From the NCBI RefSeq assembly GCF_015277515.1, contig NZ_CP063767.1:806001-870000 (forward strand): 64,000 nucleotides of DNA. The letters are read 5' to 3'. The notes under the pieces were generated by a model, which saw nothing but the letters and a program-made list of their open reading frames with translations, was not told the origin of the DNA and did no database searches. A program made the position numbers and the translations under genes. Shown here piece after piece: positions 9,698-17,357 of this stretch (positions are counted from its first letter, which is position 1; each line of letters begins with the position of its first letter). The stretch is from Thermophilibacter immobilis (lineage in GTDB: Bacteria > Actinomycetota > Coriobacteriia > Coriobacteriales > Atopobiaceae).

Positions 9698-10722
9698 TGG
9701 CAGACGAGAGAAGGCCCCTGCTCTCCGTGCAGCACCTGTGCAAGGAGTTCCCGGTGGACTCCGGTCTCCTGGGCAGGCGCTTCTCCAAGAGCTCCGTCTC
9801 GGCGGTCAAGGACGTGAGCTTTGACATCTACCCTGGCGAGACCCTGGGCCTCGTGGGCGAGTCCGGCTGCGGCAAGTCCACCACGGGTCGCTGCATCATG
9901 CGCCTCTCGCGCCCGACGTCAGGCAAGGTCATCTTTGACGGCAAGGACGTCGCTGAGATGAGCAAGAGGGAGCTCAAGGGGATGCGCCGCAACATGCAGT
10001 TCATCTTCCAGGACCCCTACGCCTCGCTCAACCCGCGCATGACCATCGGAGAGATCGTCTCCGAGCCGCTCATCATCCACGGCGTCATGACCGATGCGAC
10101 CGAGCGCACTCTCTACGTTCAGGAGCTCCTGGACACTGTGGGCCTCAACCCCGAACACATCAACCGCTATCCGCACGAGTTCTCGGGAGGTCAGCGCCAG
10201 CGCGTCGGCATCGCCCGAGCCTTCGCGCTCAAGCCCAAGCTCATCATCTGCGACGAGCCGGTCTCGGCCCTGGACGTCTCCATCCAGGCCCAGGTGCTCA
10301 ACCTCCTGAACGACCTCCAGCAGCAGTACGGCACCGCGTACCTGTTCATCGCGCATGACCTCTCGGTGGTCCAGCACATCTCCAACCACATCGCGGTCAT
10401 GTACCTGGGAAACCTCATGGAGCACTCCGACTGGAAGACGCTCTACGACCGGCCGATGCACCCCTACACGCAGTCTCTGCTCTCGGCGGTGCCCGTGCCC
10501 GACCCCGATCTTCAGGCGACCCGCAAGCGCATCATCCTCGCGGGCGACCCGCCCTCGCCAATCGACCCACCTTCCGGCTGCCGCTTCCACACGCGCTGCC
10601 CGATCGCGACCGAGCGCTGTTCCGCCGAGCATCCCGAGCTGCGCGAGATTGAGCCCGGTCACCTCTGTGCCTGTCACTACGCGGCTCCCAACCCGATCAA
10701 GGGGAGCTCGATCGAGCTTTAG
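9697..10722 (+). CDS. oppF: oligopeptide ABC transporter ATP-binding protein (OppF type)
   Basis: This is the second ATPase subunit, 341 residues. It has Walker [13 protein letters not shown], signature [13 protein letters not shown] and Walker [13 protein letters not shown]. It also keeps the C-terminal cysteine cluster ([15 protein letters not shown], then CACHY). The ATG at 9697 overlaps the oppD stop and follows AAGGGGGCG. A longer upstream frame runs inside oppD and is not used. This is the last gene of the cluster, followed by a long inverted repeat. Confidence 0.93.
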   Translation: MADERRPLLSVQHLCKEFPVDSGLLGRRFSKSSVSAVKDVSFDIYPGETLGLVGESGCGKSTTGRCIMRLSRPTSGKVIFDGKDVAEMSKRELKGMRRNMQFIFQDPYASLNPRMTIGEIVSEPLIIHGVMTDATERTLYVQELLDTVGLNPEHINRYPHEFSGGQRQRVGIARAFALKPKLIICDEPVSALDVSIQAQVLNLLNDLQQQYGTAYLFIAHDLSVVQHISNHIAVMYLGNLMEHSDWKTLYDRPMHPYTQSLLSAVPVPDPDLQATRKRIILAGDPPSPIDPPSGCRFHTRCPIATERCSAEHPELREIEPGHLCACHYAAPNPIKGSSIEL

Positions 10723-10745
10723 GTGCTGGAAGTACGTGCTTCGTG

Positions 10746-10816
10746 AGGTCTTGGCCCCTTCCTGTTCGGCTCATTGCCTGCGCAAAAGTCGTCGGATCAG
10801 GAAGGGGCCAAGGCCT
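10746..10816. repeat. intergenic inverted-repeat element 1
   Basis: CTTGGCCCCTTCCTG at 10750-10764 is perfectly complementary to 10798-10812. Pairing extends outward to about 19 pairs with one G-U, around a loop of 33 bases. The loop, read on the minus strand, contains TTTGCGCAGGCAA, which resembles the TTTGCGCAGGTAA core of element 2. It lies 24 bases after oppF and could also act as its terminator, although there is no T run. The rest of the 327-base gap up to the tRNA shows GC-rich sequence without a gene. Of the set, this is the copy with the weakest core match. Confidence 0.6.
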
Positions 10817-10996
10817 TCCCGGAGGTCTTCCCGTGGGGGAGCTCGAGCGGGCCTGCTCGGGGGAGAGATCTTAGCGCCGGAAACGCCGCATGTGCCCCGC
10901 GGGACCGGCCTTGGCAGCTTTGGGCGGGGCAGTTGCGGCACCTTTCGCAGCTAGAACACCGCACACGCCCCGTGGGAGACTTTTTTGGGTTGTGGG

Positions 10997-11025
10997 TTGC
11001 GCGGGGATGGGGGAGCGTGCATAAT
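10997..11025 (+). promoter_or_regulatory. promoter of tRNA-Leu
   Basis: TTGCGC and CATAAT are spaced by 17 bases, and the -10 ends 24 bases before the mature tRNA. The same -35 form (TTGCGC or TTGCCT) appears before the two tRNA-Gly genes and the lysine riboswitch. Confidence 0.55.
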
Positions 11026-11049
11026 ATCCCATGCGCGCAAGCGCAGCTT

Positions 11050-11140
11050 GTCGGAGTGGCGGAATTGGCAGACGCGCTAGCTTGAGGTGCTAGTGACCGA
11101 CTAAAAGGTCGTGCGGGTTCAAGTCCCGCCTCCGACACCA
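11050..11140 (+). tRNA. tRNA-Leu(GAG)
   Basis: This 91-base tRNA has a long variable arm, as expected for leucine. The acceptor arms GTCGGAG and CTCCGAC pair fully, with discriminator A and an encoded CCA. The anticodon stem CTAGC/GCTAG encloses the loop TTGAGGT with anticodon GAG. The T loop is TTCAAGT. An intrinsic terminator follows ten bases later. Confidence 0.95.
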
Positions 11141-11149
11141 CGAAAGAAC

Positions 11150-11174
11150 GCGGGCCCCTGTGGTCCGCTTTTTT
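11150..11174 (+). terminator. intrinsic terminator of tRNA-Leu
   Basis: A seven-pair stem GCGGGCC/GGTCCGC (one G-U) with a five-base loop is followed by six T residues. Confidence 0.8.
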
Positions 11175-11284
11175 CATGCCGCGCCGCGGCGTCCAGCACG
11201 GAGCCCCTTTGACGTCACCCCTTGGTACAATGCCTGCGAGGTCACGGGTTTCCAGGGGCCTCGCAGGTCGACGAGAGGTGACAC

Positions 11285-13528
11285 ATGCCAAGGACGGCGC
11301 TCAGCACCAGACGGGTCGAGGGAATAGGCGAGGGGAGCCTTGCGGGGACCCTCTCGAGGCTCCTGCAGCTCACGAGCGAGGCGGTTCTCGTCTTCGACGG
11401 TCTGGGGCGGGTGCTTCTTGTGAACGACGAGGCCACCAAGCTCCTCTCGAGCAAAGAAGCGCTCGTGGGCACTGACGTGCGCCGGCTCTTTCCGGCCGCC
11501 GACGGCTCCGACCCGGACGGCATGTTCGACGCGTCGGACCTTCCCTTTGCCGTCGACGGCTCGATGACGCTCTGCTCGTGCGTGGGCGCGGACGGTCGCC
11601 TCATGCCGGTCCGCGTGCGCTGCGACGTCGTCCAGGCCCCGGGGGAGACCTACCTCCTCGTCGCCCTGCCCGCCAACGGAGAGGAGCGCGCGGGACGCGA
11701 GTACGACCGCACCCTCGACGACCTGCGCCGAGCCAACCATCGGCTGTCCGGGGCCCTGAACATCGTGCTCGACACCCTGGACTCCAATGACGTGGACACC
11801 CTCTTCGGGCGCGTGCTCGAGGAGATCACGGACACGATGGAGTCCGACGGCACGATCGTCTACCTCGCCGAGGCGGACGGCTTTCACCTGCGCGGCCTCT
11901 CGAGCGGCCTCGCAGACGAGAAGGTCGTGCGCTTCATGGCGTTCGACCGCAGCGTGGAGAAGCTCGCCCTGCGCGAGGGCCATGCGGTGCGCTTGAGGGT
12001 CTGTCCCCCGTCGAGCGACGTGCTCAGGCAGGGGCGGCTGGTCACGCGCGAGGTCGTGAACGAGGAGACGCACGAGATCATGCGCCTCAAGAGCGACGTC
12101 CTGCCCCCGTTCACGAGCTTCGTGCTGGTTCCGGTGTGGTTCGGCGGGCACGTCATCTCGATCATCGAGGTGGGCTGGAGGCGGATGCACCCCCTCGTCA
12201 AGGAGGACGCGCGCCTGCTCGACTCCGTGGCCCACTACCTCTCGATCCAGCTCGCGGGGGCCTTCTCGGCCATGCGCGCCCAGCGTGCCGACCATCTCCT
12301 CGCCCTGGGGACCGATCTGCGCGAGGAGCTCCTCTCCGCAGGGGACGACGCGAGTCACGACGTGTGGGGTCGCCTGCCCGAGGTCCTCTCCGAGGCCGCC
12401 GACGAGCTGGAGGCCACCCTCGTGCGCGTCCGGGAGAACGACTACCAGCGCCTCGTCATGGTCGACCTGCCCCTCACGGGCATGCGCGCGCTTCCCGTCG
12501 ACCTGGACGAGCTCGAGCGGGGCTCCGTACGCGACGGAGCCGCCGTGGTGAGCGTGGGCTCCGGCTCCGAGCTCTCCTCGTTTCTGCGCGAGCTCGGGGA
12601 GCCCTGCGTGGGCGTGCTGGTCGACCTCGGGGAGCTGGCCGGCGAGCGCTTCTGCAACCTCGTGCTGCGCCCCAACGGGGCGGAGCCCTTCGATGACCTC
12701 GAGCTCGAGTTTCTCTCCCGGCTGGCCGAGGACGTGCGCGGCATCGCCCTGGGCGAGGAGGCGCGGGCCCAGGACAAGCGCATCTCGCAGGCCCTCCAGA
12801 CGGGGATGAGAAACGAGCTCCAGAAGGTCGAGGGCATCACGGCCCAGGCCGTCTACTCCTCCGCGACCAAGGCCGCCTTCGTGGGCGGGGACTTCTACGA
12901 CCTCATCCGGCTGCCCGGCCGGCGCGCCTGCGTCATCATGGGCGACGTCTCCGGCAAGGGCGTGGAGGCCGCGTCCGTCTCGGCGGCCGTCAAGACGGCG
13001 CTGGGGGCCTACGCGTGGGAGGGGTTGGACCCGGCGCGCATGGTGCGCTCGCTCAACGACTTCCTCCTGGGCTTCTCGCGCGTGGAGACCTTCGCCACGC
13101 TCTTCGTGGGCATCGCCGACCTGGCGTCCGCCACGCTCACGTACTGCTCGGCGGGCCATCCGCCCGCGATCCTCATGCGCGCCGGGGCCGACGAGATCTC
13201 CATCCTGGACGTGCAGTCCGGCGTCGTCGGCGCCTTTCACGACATTGGCTACCAGGACGGCTCGGTGCGCCTTTGCGCCGGTGACGTCCTGCTGCTCTAC
13301 ACGGACGGGACCACGGAGGCCCGCGACCCCTCGGGCGCGTTCTTTGGCGAGCAGGGCCTGCGCGACCTGGTGATGCGCGAGTCTGCGGGCGGGAAGACCT
13401 TCGACGGCTTCGTGGAGCGCCTCCTTGAGGCGCTTGACACCTTCACGGGCCAGAACCTGGAGGATGACGTGGCCATGGTCGCCCTGCGCTTCGATGAGCT
13501 GGGAGTCGCGGAGGGCCACGGCGCCTGA
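11285..13528 (+). CDS. PP2C-type (SpoIIE/RsbU-like) serine phosphatase with sensory domains
   Basis: This 747-residue protein ends in a SpoIIE-type PP2C phosphatase domain (about residues 520-740). It holds metal-binding aspartates in GGDFYDL, MGDVSGKG and LLLYTDGTTEA, and a late DDVAMVALR. Upstream, residues 20-110 look like a PAS-type domain (EAVLVFDGLGRVLLVNDEA) and about 150-330 like a GAF domain. In partner-switching systems such phosphatases dephosphorylate a STAS anti-anti-sigma factor. The gene 67 bases downstream encodes a STAS protein, so the two probably act together. No membrane segment is evident. The ATG at 11285 has GAGAGGTG upstream. The signal it senses is unknown. Confidence 0.85.
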   Translation: MPRTALSTRRVEGIGEGSLAGTLSRLLQLTSEAVLVFDGLGRVLLVNDEATKLLSSKEALVGTDVRRLFPAADGSDPDGMFDASDLPFAVDGSMTLCSCVGADGRLMPVRVRCDVVQAPGETYLLVALPANGEERAGREYDRTLDDLRRANHRLSGALNIVLDTLDSNDVDTLFGRVLEEITDTMESDGTIVYLAEADGFHLRGLSSGLADEKVVRFMAFDRSVEKLALREGHAVRLRVCPPSSDVLRQGRLVTREVVNEETHEIMRLKSDVLPPFTSFVLVPVWFGGHVISIIEVGWRRMHPLVKEDARLLDSVAHYLSIQLAGAFSAMRAQRADHLLALGTDLREELLSAGDDASHDVWGRLPEVLSEAADELEATLVRVRENDYQRLVMVDLPLTGMRALPVDLDELERGSVRDGAAVVSVGSGSELSSFLRELGEPCVGVLVDLGELAGERFCNLVLRPNGAEPFDDLELEFLSRLAEDVRGIALGEEARAQDKRISQALQTGMRNELQKVEGITAQAVYSSATKAAFVGGDFYDLIRLPGRRACVIMGDVSGKGVEAASVSAAVKTALGAYAWEGLDPARMVRSLNDFLLGFSRVETFATLFVGIADLASATLTYCSAGHPPAILMRAGADEISILDVQSGVVGAFHDIGYQDGSVRLCAGDVLLLYTDGTTEARDPSGAFFGEQGLRDLVMRESAGGKTFDGFVERLLEALDTFTGQNLEDDVAMVALRFDELGVAEGHGA

Positions 13529-13595
13529 GATGAGGCGTCCCTCCCAGCGCTCGGCACGGCGTTAGGCTGCGCCCCTTTGGGGAATAACCAGTCTC

Positions 13596-14381
13596 ATGCA
13601 TGACATCGTCAACATAGCGCTCGTTAACGTCAACGGGGACCTCGACGTCACCACGGTCGGCTCCGTGCGTCGACGCATCGATGCGCTTGTCGCCCAGGGC
13701 TGCCGCCGTATCTTCCTCAACATGGCCGGATCCACCCGCGTCGACTCGGCGGGGATGGGGCTCATCCTCTCCGAACTGCGCCGCATGCGCCGCCTGGGCG
13801 GGCTTCTGTCGCTCTCCAACGTCTCGCCTTCGGTGTACCTGGCTCTGTGCCGCATGCGCATGGTCGACTACCTGCTCGTCTCTCGCGCGGGCGCGCGCCT
13901 TGAGGTCGATGAGCTCGACCCCTCCGTCCTGCCTTGCTGGCGCACCACGTTTCGCGTGGACGCCACGGCCCTGGGCGGGGCGCGCGACCGGGTGTCCGAG
14001 CTTCTGGGGGGGCTGCCCCTCACGCCCGACGAGGTGTTCGACATGACGCTGGCCTCCGGCGAGGCCGTGGGCAACGCCGTCGACCACACCTGCGAGGGAG
14101 GCGTTCTGGTGACGGTGTCCGCCTATGCCGACCGCGCGGTCGTCGACGTGGCCGACTGCGGGTGCGGCTTTGCGCCCGCCCAGGAGGGGGGCGACCCCGT
14201 CGAGCCGAGCCCCTGGGCCGAGCGCGGGCGGGGAATTCGCCTCATGCGCCTTCTCGCCGACTCCGTCATCATCTCGTCCAAGAGCGCAGGACAGGGGACG
14301 GTCGTGCGTCTCGTCAAGCTCTTCGACGGACCAGGTGCCGTCACGGTTCCCGAGCAGGTCACCCCCGCCACGCGCCCGTAG
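13596..14381 (+). CDS. STAS-HATPase fusion (anti-anti-sigma plus anti-sigma kinase domains)
   Basis: Two partner-switch domains lie on one 261-residue chain. Residues 1-95 are a STAS domain like SpoIIAA/RsbV, with the likely phosphorylated Ser51 in RVDSAGMG. Residues about 120-250 are an RsbW/SpoIIAB-type ATPase: N box SGEAVGNAVDH, G1 box VADCGCGF and G2 box GRGIRLMRLL. Normally these are two proteins that bind or phosphorylate each other. Fusion suggests an intramolecular switch, or that the protein controls a partner elsewhere. No sigma factor lies nearby. The start at 13596 has only a weak ribosome binding site. The upstream PP2C gene is the natural phosphatase partner. Confidence 0.8.
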   Translation: MHDIVNIALVNVNGDLDVTTVGSVRRRIDALVAQGCRRIFLNMAGSTRVDSAGMGLILSELRRMRRLGGLLSLSNVSPSVYLALCRMRMVDYLLVSRAGARLEVDELDPSVLPCWRTTFRVDATALGGARDRVSELLGGLPLTPDEVFDMTLASGEAVGNAVDHTCEGGVLVTVSAYADRAVVDVADCGCGFAPAQEGGDPVEPSPWAERGRGIRLMRLLADSVIISSKSAGQGTVVRLVKLFDGPGAVTVPEQVTPATRP

Positions 14382-14418
14382 GGACCCATAGAAATTTCAC
14401 GTCCGGAGCAATTCGTGC

Positions 14419-14447
14419 TTGCCTCGAGGAGGCAGGACCCGTATAGT
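14419..14447 (+). promoter_or_regulatory. promoter of first tRNA-Gly
   Basis: TTGCCT and TATAGT are separated by 17 bases, and the -10 ends 13 bases before the mature tRNA. Confidence 0.55.
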
Positions 14448-14460
14448 ATTCCGTGCACGT

Positions 14461-14536
14461 GCGGGCTTAGCGCAGTTGGTAGCGCGCCACCTTGCCAAGG
14501 TGGAGGTCGCGGGTTCGAACCCCGTAGCCCGCTCCA
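14461..14536 (+). tRNA. tRNA-Gly(GCC), copy 1
   Basis: This 76-base tRNA has acceptor arms GCGGGCT and AGCCCGC, discriminator T and an encoded CCA. The anticodon stem CCACC/GGTGG holds loop TTGCCAA with anticodon GCC, and the T loop is TTCGAAC. It is identical to the copy at 15063. Confidence 0.96.
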
Positions 14537-14547
14537 TGTGAGCGCCG

Positions 14548-14570
14548 GGCCGGTCGCGATCGGCCTTTTT
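14548..14570 (+). terminator. weak intrinsic terminator between tRNA-Gly and tRNA-Cys
   Basis: A five-pair GGCCG/CGGCC stem with an eight-base loop is followed by five T residues, just before tRNA-Cys. It is short, so read-through into tRNA-Cys is likely. Confidence 0.5.
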
Positions 14571-14575
14571 CATAC

Positions 14576-14649
14576 GGCGAAGTGGCCAAGTGGTAAGGCA
14601 GAGGCCTGCAAAGCCTTCACCCCCGGTTCGAATCCGGGCTTCGCCTCCA
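14576..14649 (+). tRNA. tRNA-Cys(GCA)
   Basis: This 74-base tRNA has acceptor arms GGCGAAG and CTTCGCC, discriminator T and an encoded CCA. The anticodon loop CTGCAAA carries GCA. The T loop is TTCGAAT. It has no separate promoter that I can see and may be co-transcribed with tRNA-Gly copy 1. Confidence 0.95.
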
Positions 14650-14658
14650 GCAGAATCT

Positions 14659-14684
14659 GGGCACCCCACGGGGTGCCCTTTTTT
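14659..14684 (+). terminator. intrinsic terminator of the tRNA-Gly/tRNA-Cys unit
   Basis: GGGCACCCC pairs with GGGGTGCCC across a short loop and is followed by six T residues. This is a strong terminator. Confidence 0.85.
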
Positions 14685-14774
14685 GTCGAGAAGGCACGGC
14701 GTGCCTTTCGGTAGACGCCGCTTCGGCCCGTGCGCCACCCCCGTCCGCCGTGCGCCACCCGTGAGGACCGTGAG

Positions 14775-14917
14775 GATTGGGGCGCCTTTTTTTGATATGG
14801 GGAGCGGGTTTTGGAGCTCGAGGCTCTTCTCGGTTTTGCGTTTGCGCAGGTAAAGGTCCTGACGAGAAGAACCTTGCGCTCAAAAGTCCGCCTAAATATC
14901 AAAGAAGCGCCCCAGTC
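14775..14917. repeat. intergenic inverted-repeat element 2 (best core copy)
   Basis: The ends pair: GATTGGGGCGC and TTTGATAT on the left match ATATCAAA and GCGCCCCAGTC on the right, with a small internal bulge and one G-U. Inside is a second stem TCTTCTCG/CGAGAAGA. It encloses a conserved-looking loop with GCGTTTGCGCAGGTAAAGG and TCCTGA. Matching core segments occur in the elements at 19941, 31865 and 39842. The 143 bases lie between a terminator and the second tRNA-Gly and contain no credible gene. Confidence 0.65.
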
Positions 14918-15019
14918 GCGCAAAGCGACCCGCCCTAATCGTGGATGCGGGCTCGGCACCGACCCCAGATCCTGGACGGTCGTCGGATGCCCCTCCGCGC
15001 ACCTTTTTCGAAATCAGGC

Positions 15020-15049
15020 TTGCGCTCGTGGGGGAGTCTGGGCTAGTAT
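15020..15049 (+). promoter_or_regulatory. promoter of second tRNA-Gly
   Basis: TTGCGC and TAGTAT are separated by 18 bases. The -10 ends 13 bases before the mature tRNA, the same distance as in copy 1. Confidence 0.5.
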
Positions 15050-15062
15050 TGCTCCTCGCGTC

Positions 15063-15138
15063 GCGGGCTTAGCGCAGTTGGTAGCGCGCCACCTTGCCAA
15101 GGTGGAGGTCGCGGGTTCGAACCCCGTAGCCCGCTCCA
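15063..15138 (+). tRNA. tRNA-Gly(GCC), copy 2
   Basis: The 76 bases are identical to copy 1, including the encoded CCA and anticodon GCC. It has its own promoter and terminator, and the flanking sequences differ from those of copy 1. The duplication is therefore limited to the tRNA itself. Confidence 0.96.
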
Positions 15139-15149
15139 TGTGACTCGAG

Positions 15150-15175
15150 GGACCGGTCCCAGGACCGGTCCTTTT
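15150..15175 (+). terminator. intrinsic terminator of second tRNA-Gly
   Basis: GGACCGGTC pairs with GACCGGTCC across a four-base loop, followed by four T residues. Confidence 0.75.
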
Positions 15176-15231
15176 GCTATCCTAAGGGCGTTTGGGAATA
15201 GGTCAATCTGCCTTCGGGAGCCGCAACCGCC

Positions 15232-16143
15232 ATGCTGTACTCACTCGTCCTCCTTCTTTTCCTGTTCGCCGTGATGCAGGGCTTCGTGCGAACGATCGTC
15301 TACTTCTGGAACTGGCTCTCCCACGGGGACCGCCTCGACGAGAATGACGTCGAGCGCGCCCAGGCGGCCCTCGAGGAGTCCGAGGACGTCCTCGCGCGCG
15401 AGCTCTCCCGCGCCAACGGCCGTCGCGGCCTCGCTCGGGTGTTCGCGCGCTGGCAGGCCTCGAGCGAGGCGGTCGACGAGTACCTCGACCACCTGCGCCT
15501 GAGCTGGTATCAGATCATCATCCTCTTCTTCGTCGGCAGCATGGGGGGCCTCCTCATCGAGGAGGTCTGGATGCTCGTCACCGCCGGCCTCACCGAGAAC
15601 CGCGTGGGCCTCGTCTGGGGGCCGTTCTCGCCCCTCTACGGGTTCGGGGCGGTCCTGCTCACGGTCCTGTGCTTCGAGCTGCGTGCCCACGCCGCGCGCA
15701 ACTGGCAGATCTTCCTGCTCGCCGCCGCCGTGGGCGGCCTTCTCGAGCAGATGACCGGCTGGGGCATGGAGGCCCTCTTCAACGCCGAGTCGTGGACCTA
15801 CGAGTATCTGCCCGACCACATCACCAAGTGGGTGGCCTGGCGCTTCCTGGTCTTCTGGGGCCTTTTGGGGCTTGCGTGGTGCCGCGCGGTCATGCCGCGG
15901 CTGCTCTACACGATCGGCATGCCCACCTCGCGGCGTCAGGCCGTGTTCGTGACCCTCGTGGCCGTCTACCTCGTGGCCGACATCGCGATGACCCTCGTCT
16001 GCTTCGACCGCAAGACCAACCGCGACGCGGGTGTGCCCGCGGCAAACGCCTTCGAGCGATGGGTGGACACCAACTACGACGACGAGTTCATCTCGTCGCG
16101 CTTCCAGAACCTCACGATCGCCGACGAAGGGACCCGGGCGTGA
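15232..16143 (+). CDS. putative ABC-transporter type IV (CmpB-like) membrane protein
   Basis: This 303-residue membrane protein has one N-terminal helix, a charged segment (about 35-85), then five or so helices. The segments LLIEEVWMLV, NRVGLVWGPFSPLYGFGAV and LLEQMTGWGMEALF match the poorly characterised 'putative ABC-transporter type IV' (DUF1113/CmpB) family. No ATPase lies beside it and its function is unknown. The ATG at 15232 follows GGGAG. Its last four bases overlap the GTG start of the desulfurase gene, so the two are likely translated together. Confidence 0.7.
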   Translation: MLYSLVLLLFLFAVMQGFVRTIVYFWNWLSHGDRLDENDVERAQAALEESEDVLARELSRANGRRGLARVFARWQASSEAVDEYLDHLRLSWYQIIILFFVGSMGGLLIEEVWMLVTAGLTENRVGLVWGPFSPLYGFGAVLLTVLCFELRAHAARNWQIFLLAAAVGGLLEQMTGWGMEALFNAESWTYEYLPDHITKWVAWRFLVFWGLLGLAWCRAVMPRLLYTIGMPTSRRQAVFVTLVAVYLVADIAMTLVCFDRKTNRDAGVPAANAFERWVDTNYDDEFISSRFQNLTIADEGTRA

Positions 16144-17357
16144 CGCCCGCTGGAAGGGGAGCCGCTCGCGAGGTCTACCTCGACTACGCGGCGTCGACGC
16201 CCGTGGACCCCGAGGTGCTCGAGGCCATGCTTCCGTACTTCTCGGAGCGCTTCTGGAACCCCTCGGCGCCGTACGAGTGCGCGCGGGGCGTCCGCGACGA
16301 CATGGAGCGAGCGCGGGACACGGCGGCGCGCCTCCTGGGCGCGCGCCCCGACAACGTGGTCTTCACGGCCGGCGCGACCGAGGCTAACAACCTCGCCTTC
16401 GCCTGTGTGGACGGACACGTGGTCGTGGACGCGGCGGAGCACGAGAGCGTACTGGCCTGCGCGTCGACCCACGAGCACCGCTGCGTGCGCGTGGGCCCCG
16501 ACGGGATCGTGGACCCGGGCGTCGTGGCGGCCGCCATCCGGCCGGACACCGAGCTCGTCTCGGTCGAGCTGGCCAACGGCGAGCTGGGCTGCGTCCAGCC
16601 CGTGCGCGCACTCTCGCACGTGGTGGCCGCCGAGCGCGCGCGACGCCTCGAGGCGGGGGAGCGCCACCCTCTCTACCTGCACACGGACGCCTCGCAGGCG
16701 GCCGGTGCCCTCTCGGTCAACGTGTCCTCGCTCGGGGTCGACCTGCTCACGCTCTCCGCGGCCAAGATCTACGGCCCCAAACAGGTGGGGCTTCTCTGGG
16801 CCTCCGACGACGTGCGTCTGCGTCCGCTCGTCTTTGGCGGCGGGCAGGAGGGCGGCGTGCGCTCCGGCACCGAGAACGTCGCGGGCATCGTGGGCCTCGC
16901 CCGCGCCCTCGAGCTCGCCTGCGCCCGCCGCGACGAGGAGGCGCGCGGCCTCGCCCGCCTGCGCGCCCGCCTGCGCGCGGGCCTTCTCGCCGAACTGCCG
17001 TGGATGGTGGTGTCGGGGCCCAACAACCCCAAGCGCCGCCTCCCCGGGCTGCTCCACGTCTCCTTCGCGGGCCTGGAGGCGCGTCGCCTCGTGATCGGCC
17101 TGGAGCGCGAGGGGGTCTCGGCGGGGACCGGGTCGGCCTGCGCGGCGAGCCGGATGCGCGTGAGCCACGTGCTCGAGGCGATCGGTCTGCCGCGAGCGCT
17201 GGCCGAGGGGAGCCTGCGCCTCACGCTCGGGCGTCCCACGACCGAGGCGGACGTGGACTACGCGGTGGCCGCCCTCGTGCGGGTCGTGCGCGCCGAGATG
17301 GGGCGCCGCGGGCTCGACGACGCTGCCTGTGCCCGGATCGCGGGAGGTGCGCGCTGA
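16140..17357 (+). CDS. cysteine desulfurase (NifS/IscS family)
   Basis: This PLP enzyme removes sulfur from cysteine and passes it on as a persulfide. It has 405 residues. The start region has EVYLDYAASTPVD. The PLP lysine is Lys209 in LSAAKIYGPK. The persulfide cysteine lies in GTGSACAASRMRVS. In most IscS/NifS proteins the residue before the PLP lysine is histidine (AHK or SHK); here it is alanine. The GTG at 16140 overlaps the previous stop (GTGA). The gene overlaps mnmA by one base, so it is the likely sulfur donor for tRNA 2-thiouridine. Confidence 0.9.
   Translation: MTPAGRGAAREVYLDYAASTPVDPEVLEAMLPYFSERFWNPSAPYECARGVRDDMERARDTAARLLGARPDNVVFTAGATEANNLAFACVDGHVVVDAAEHESVLACASTHEHRCVRVGPDGIVDPGVVAAAIRPDTELVSVELANGELGCVQPVRALSHVVAAERARRLEAGERHPLYLHTDASQAAGALSVNVSSLGVDLLTLSAAKIYGPKQVGLLWASDDVRLRPLVFGGGQEGGVRSGTENVAGIVGLARALELACARRDEEARGLARLRARLRAGLLAELPWMVVSGPNNPKRRLPGLLHVSFAGLEARRLVIGLEREGVSAGTGSACAASRMRVSHVLEAIGLPRALAEGSLRLTLGRPTTEADVDYAVAALVRVVRAEMGRRGLDDAACARIAGGAR

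Noticed and set aside
11174-13519. 781-codon minus-strand frame antisense to the PP2C phosphatase gene
   Set aside because: The plus-strand frame has clear PP2C motifs; the antisense product is His/Arg/Glu-rich without a domain, a typical high-GC mirror frame.
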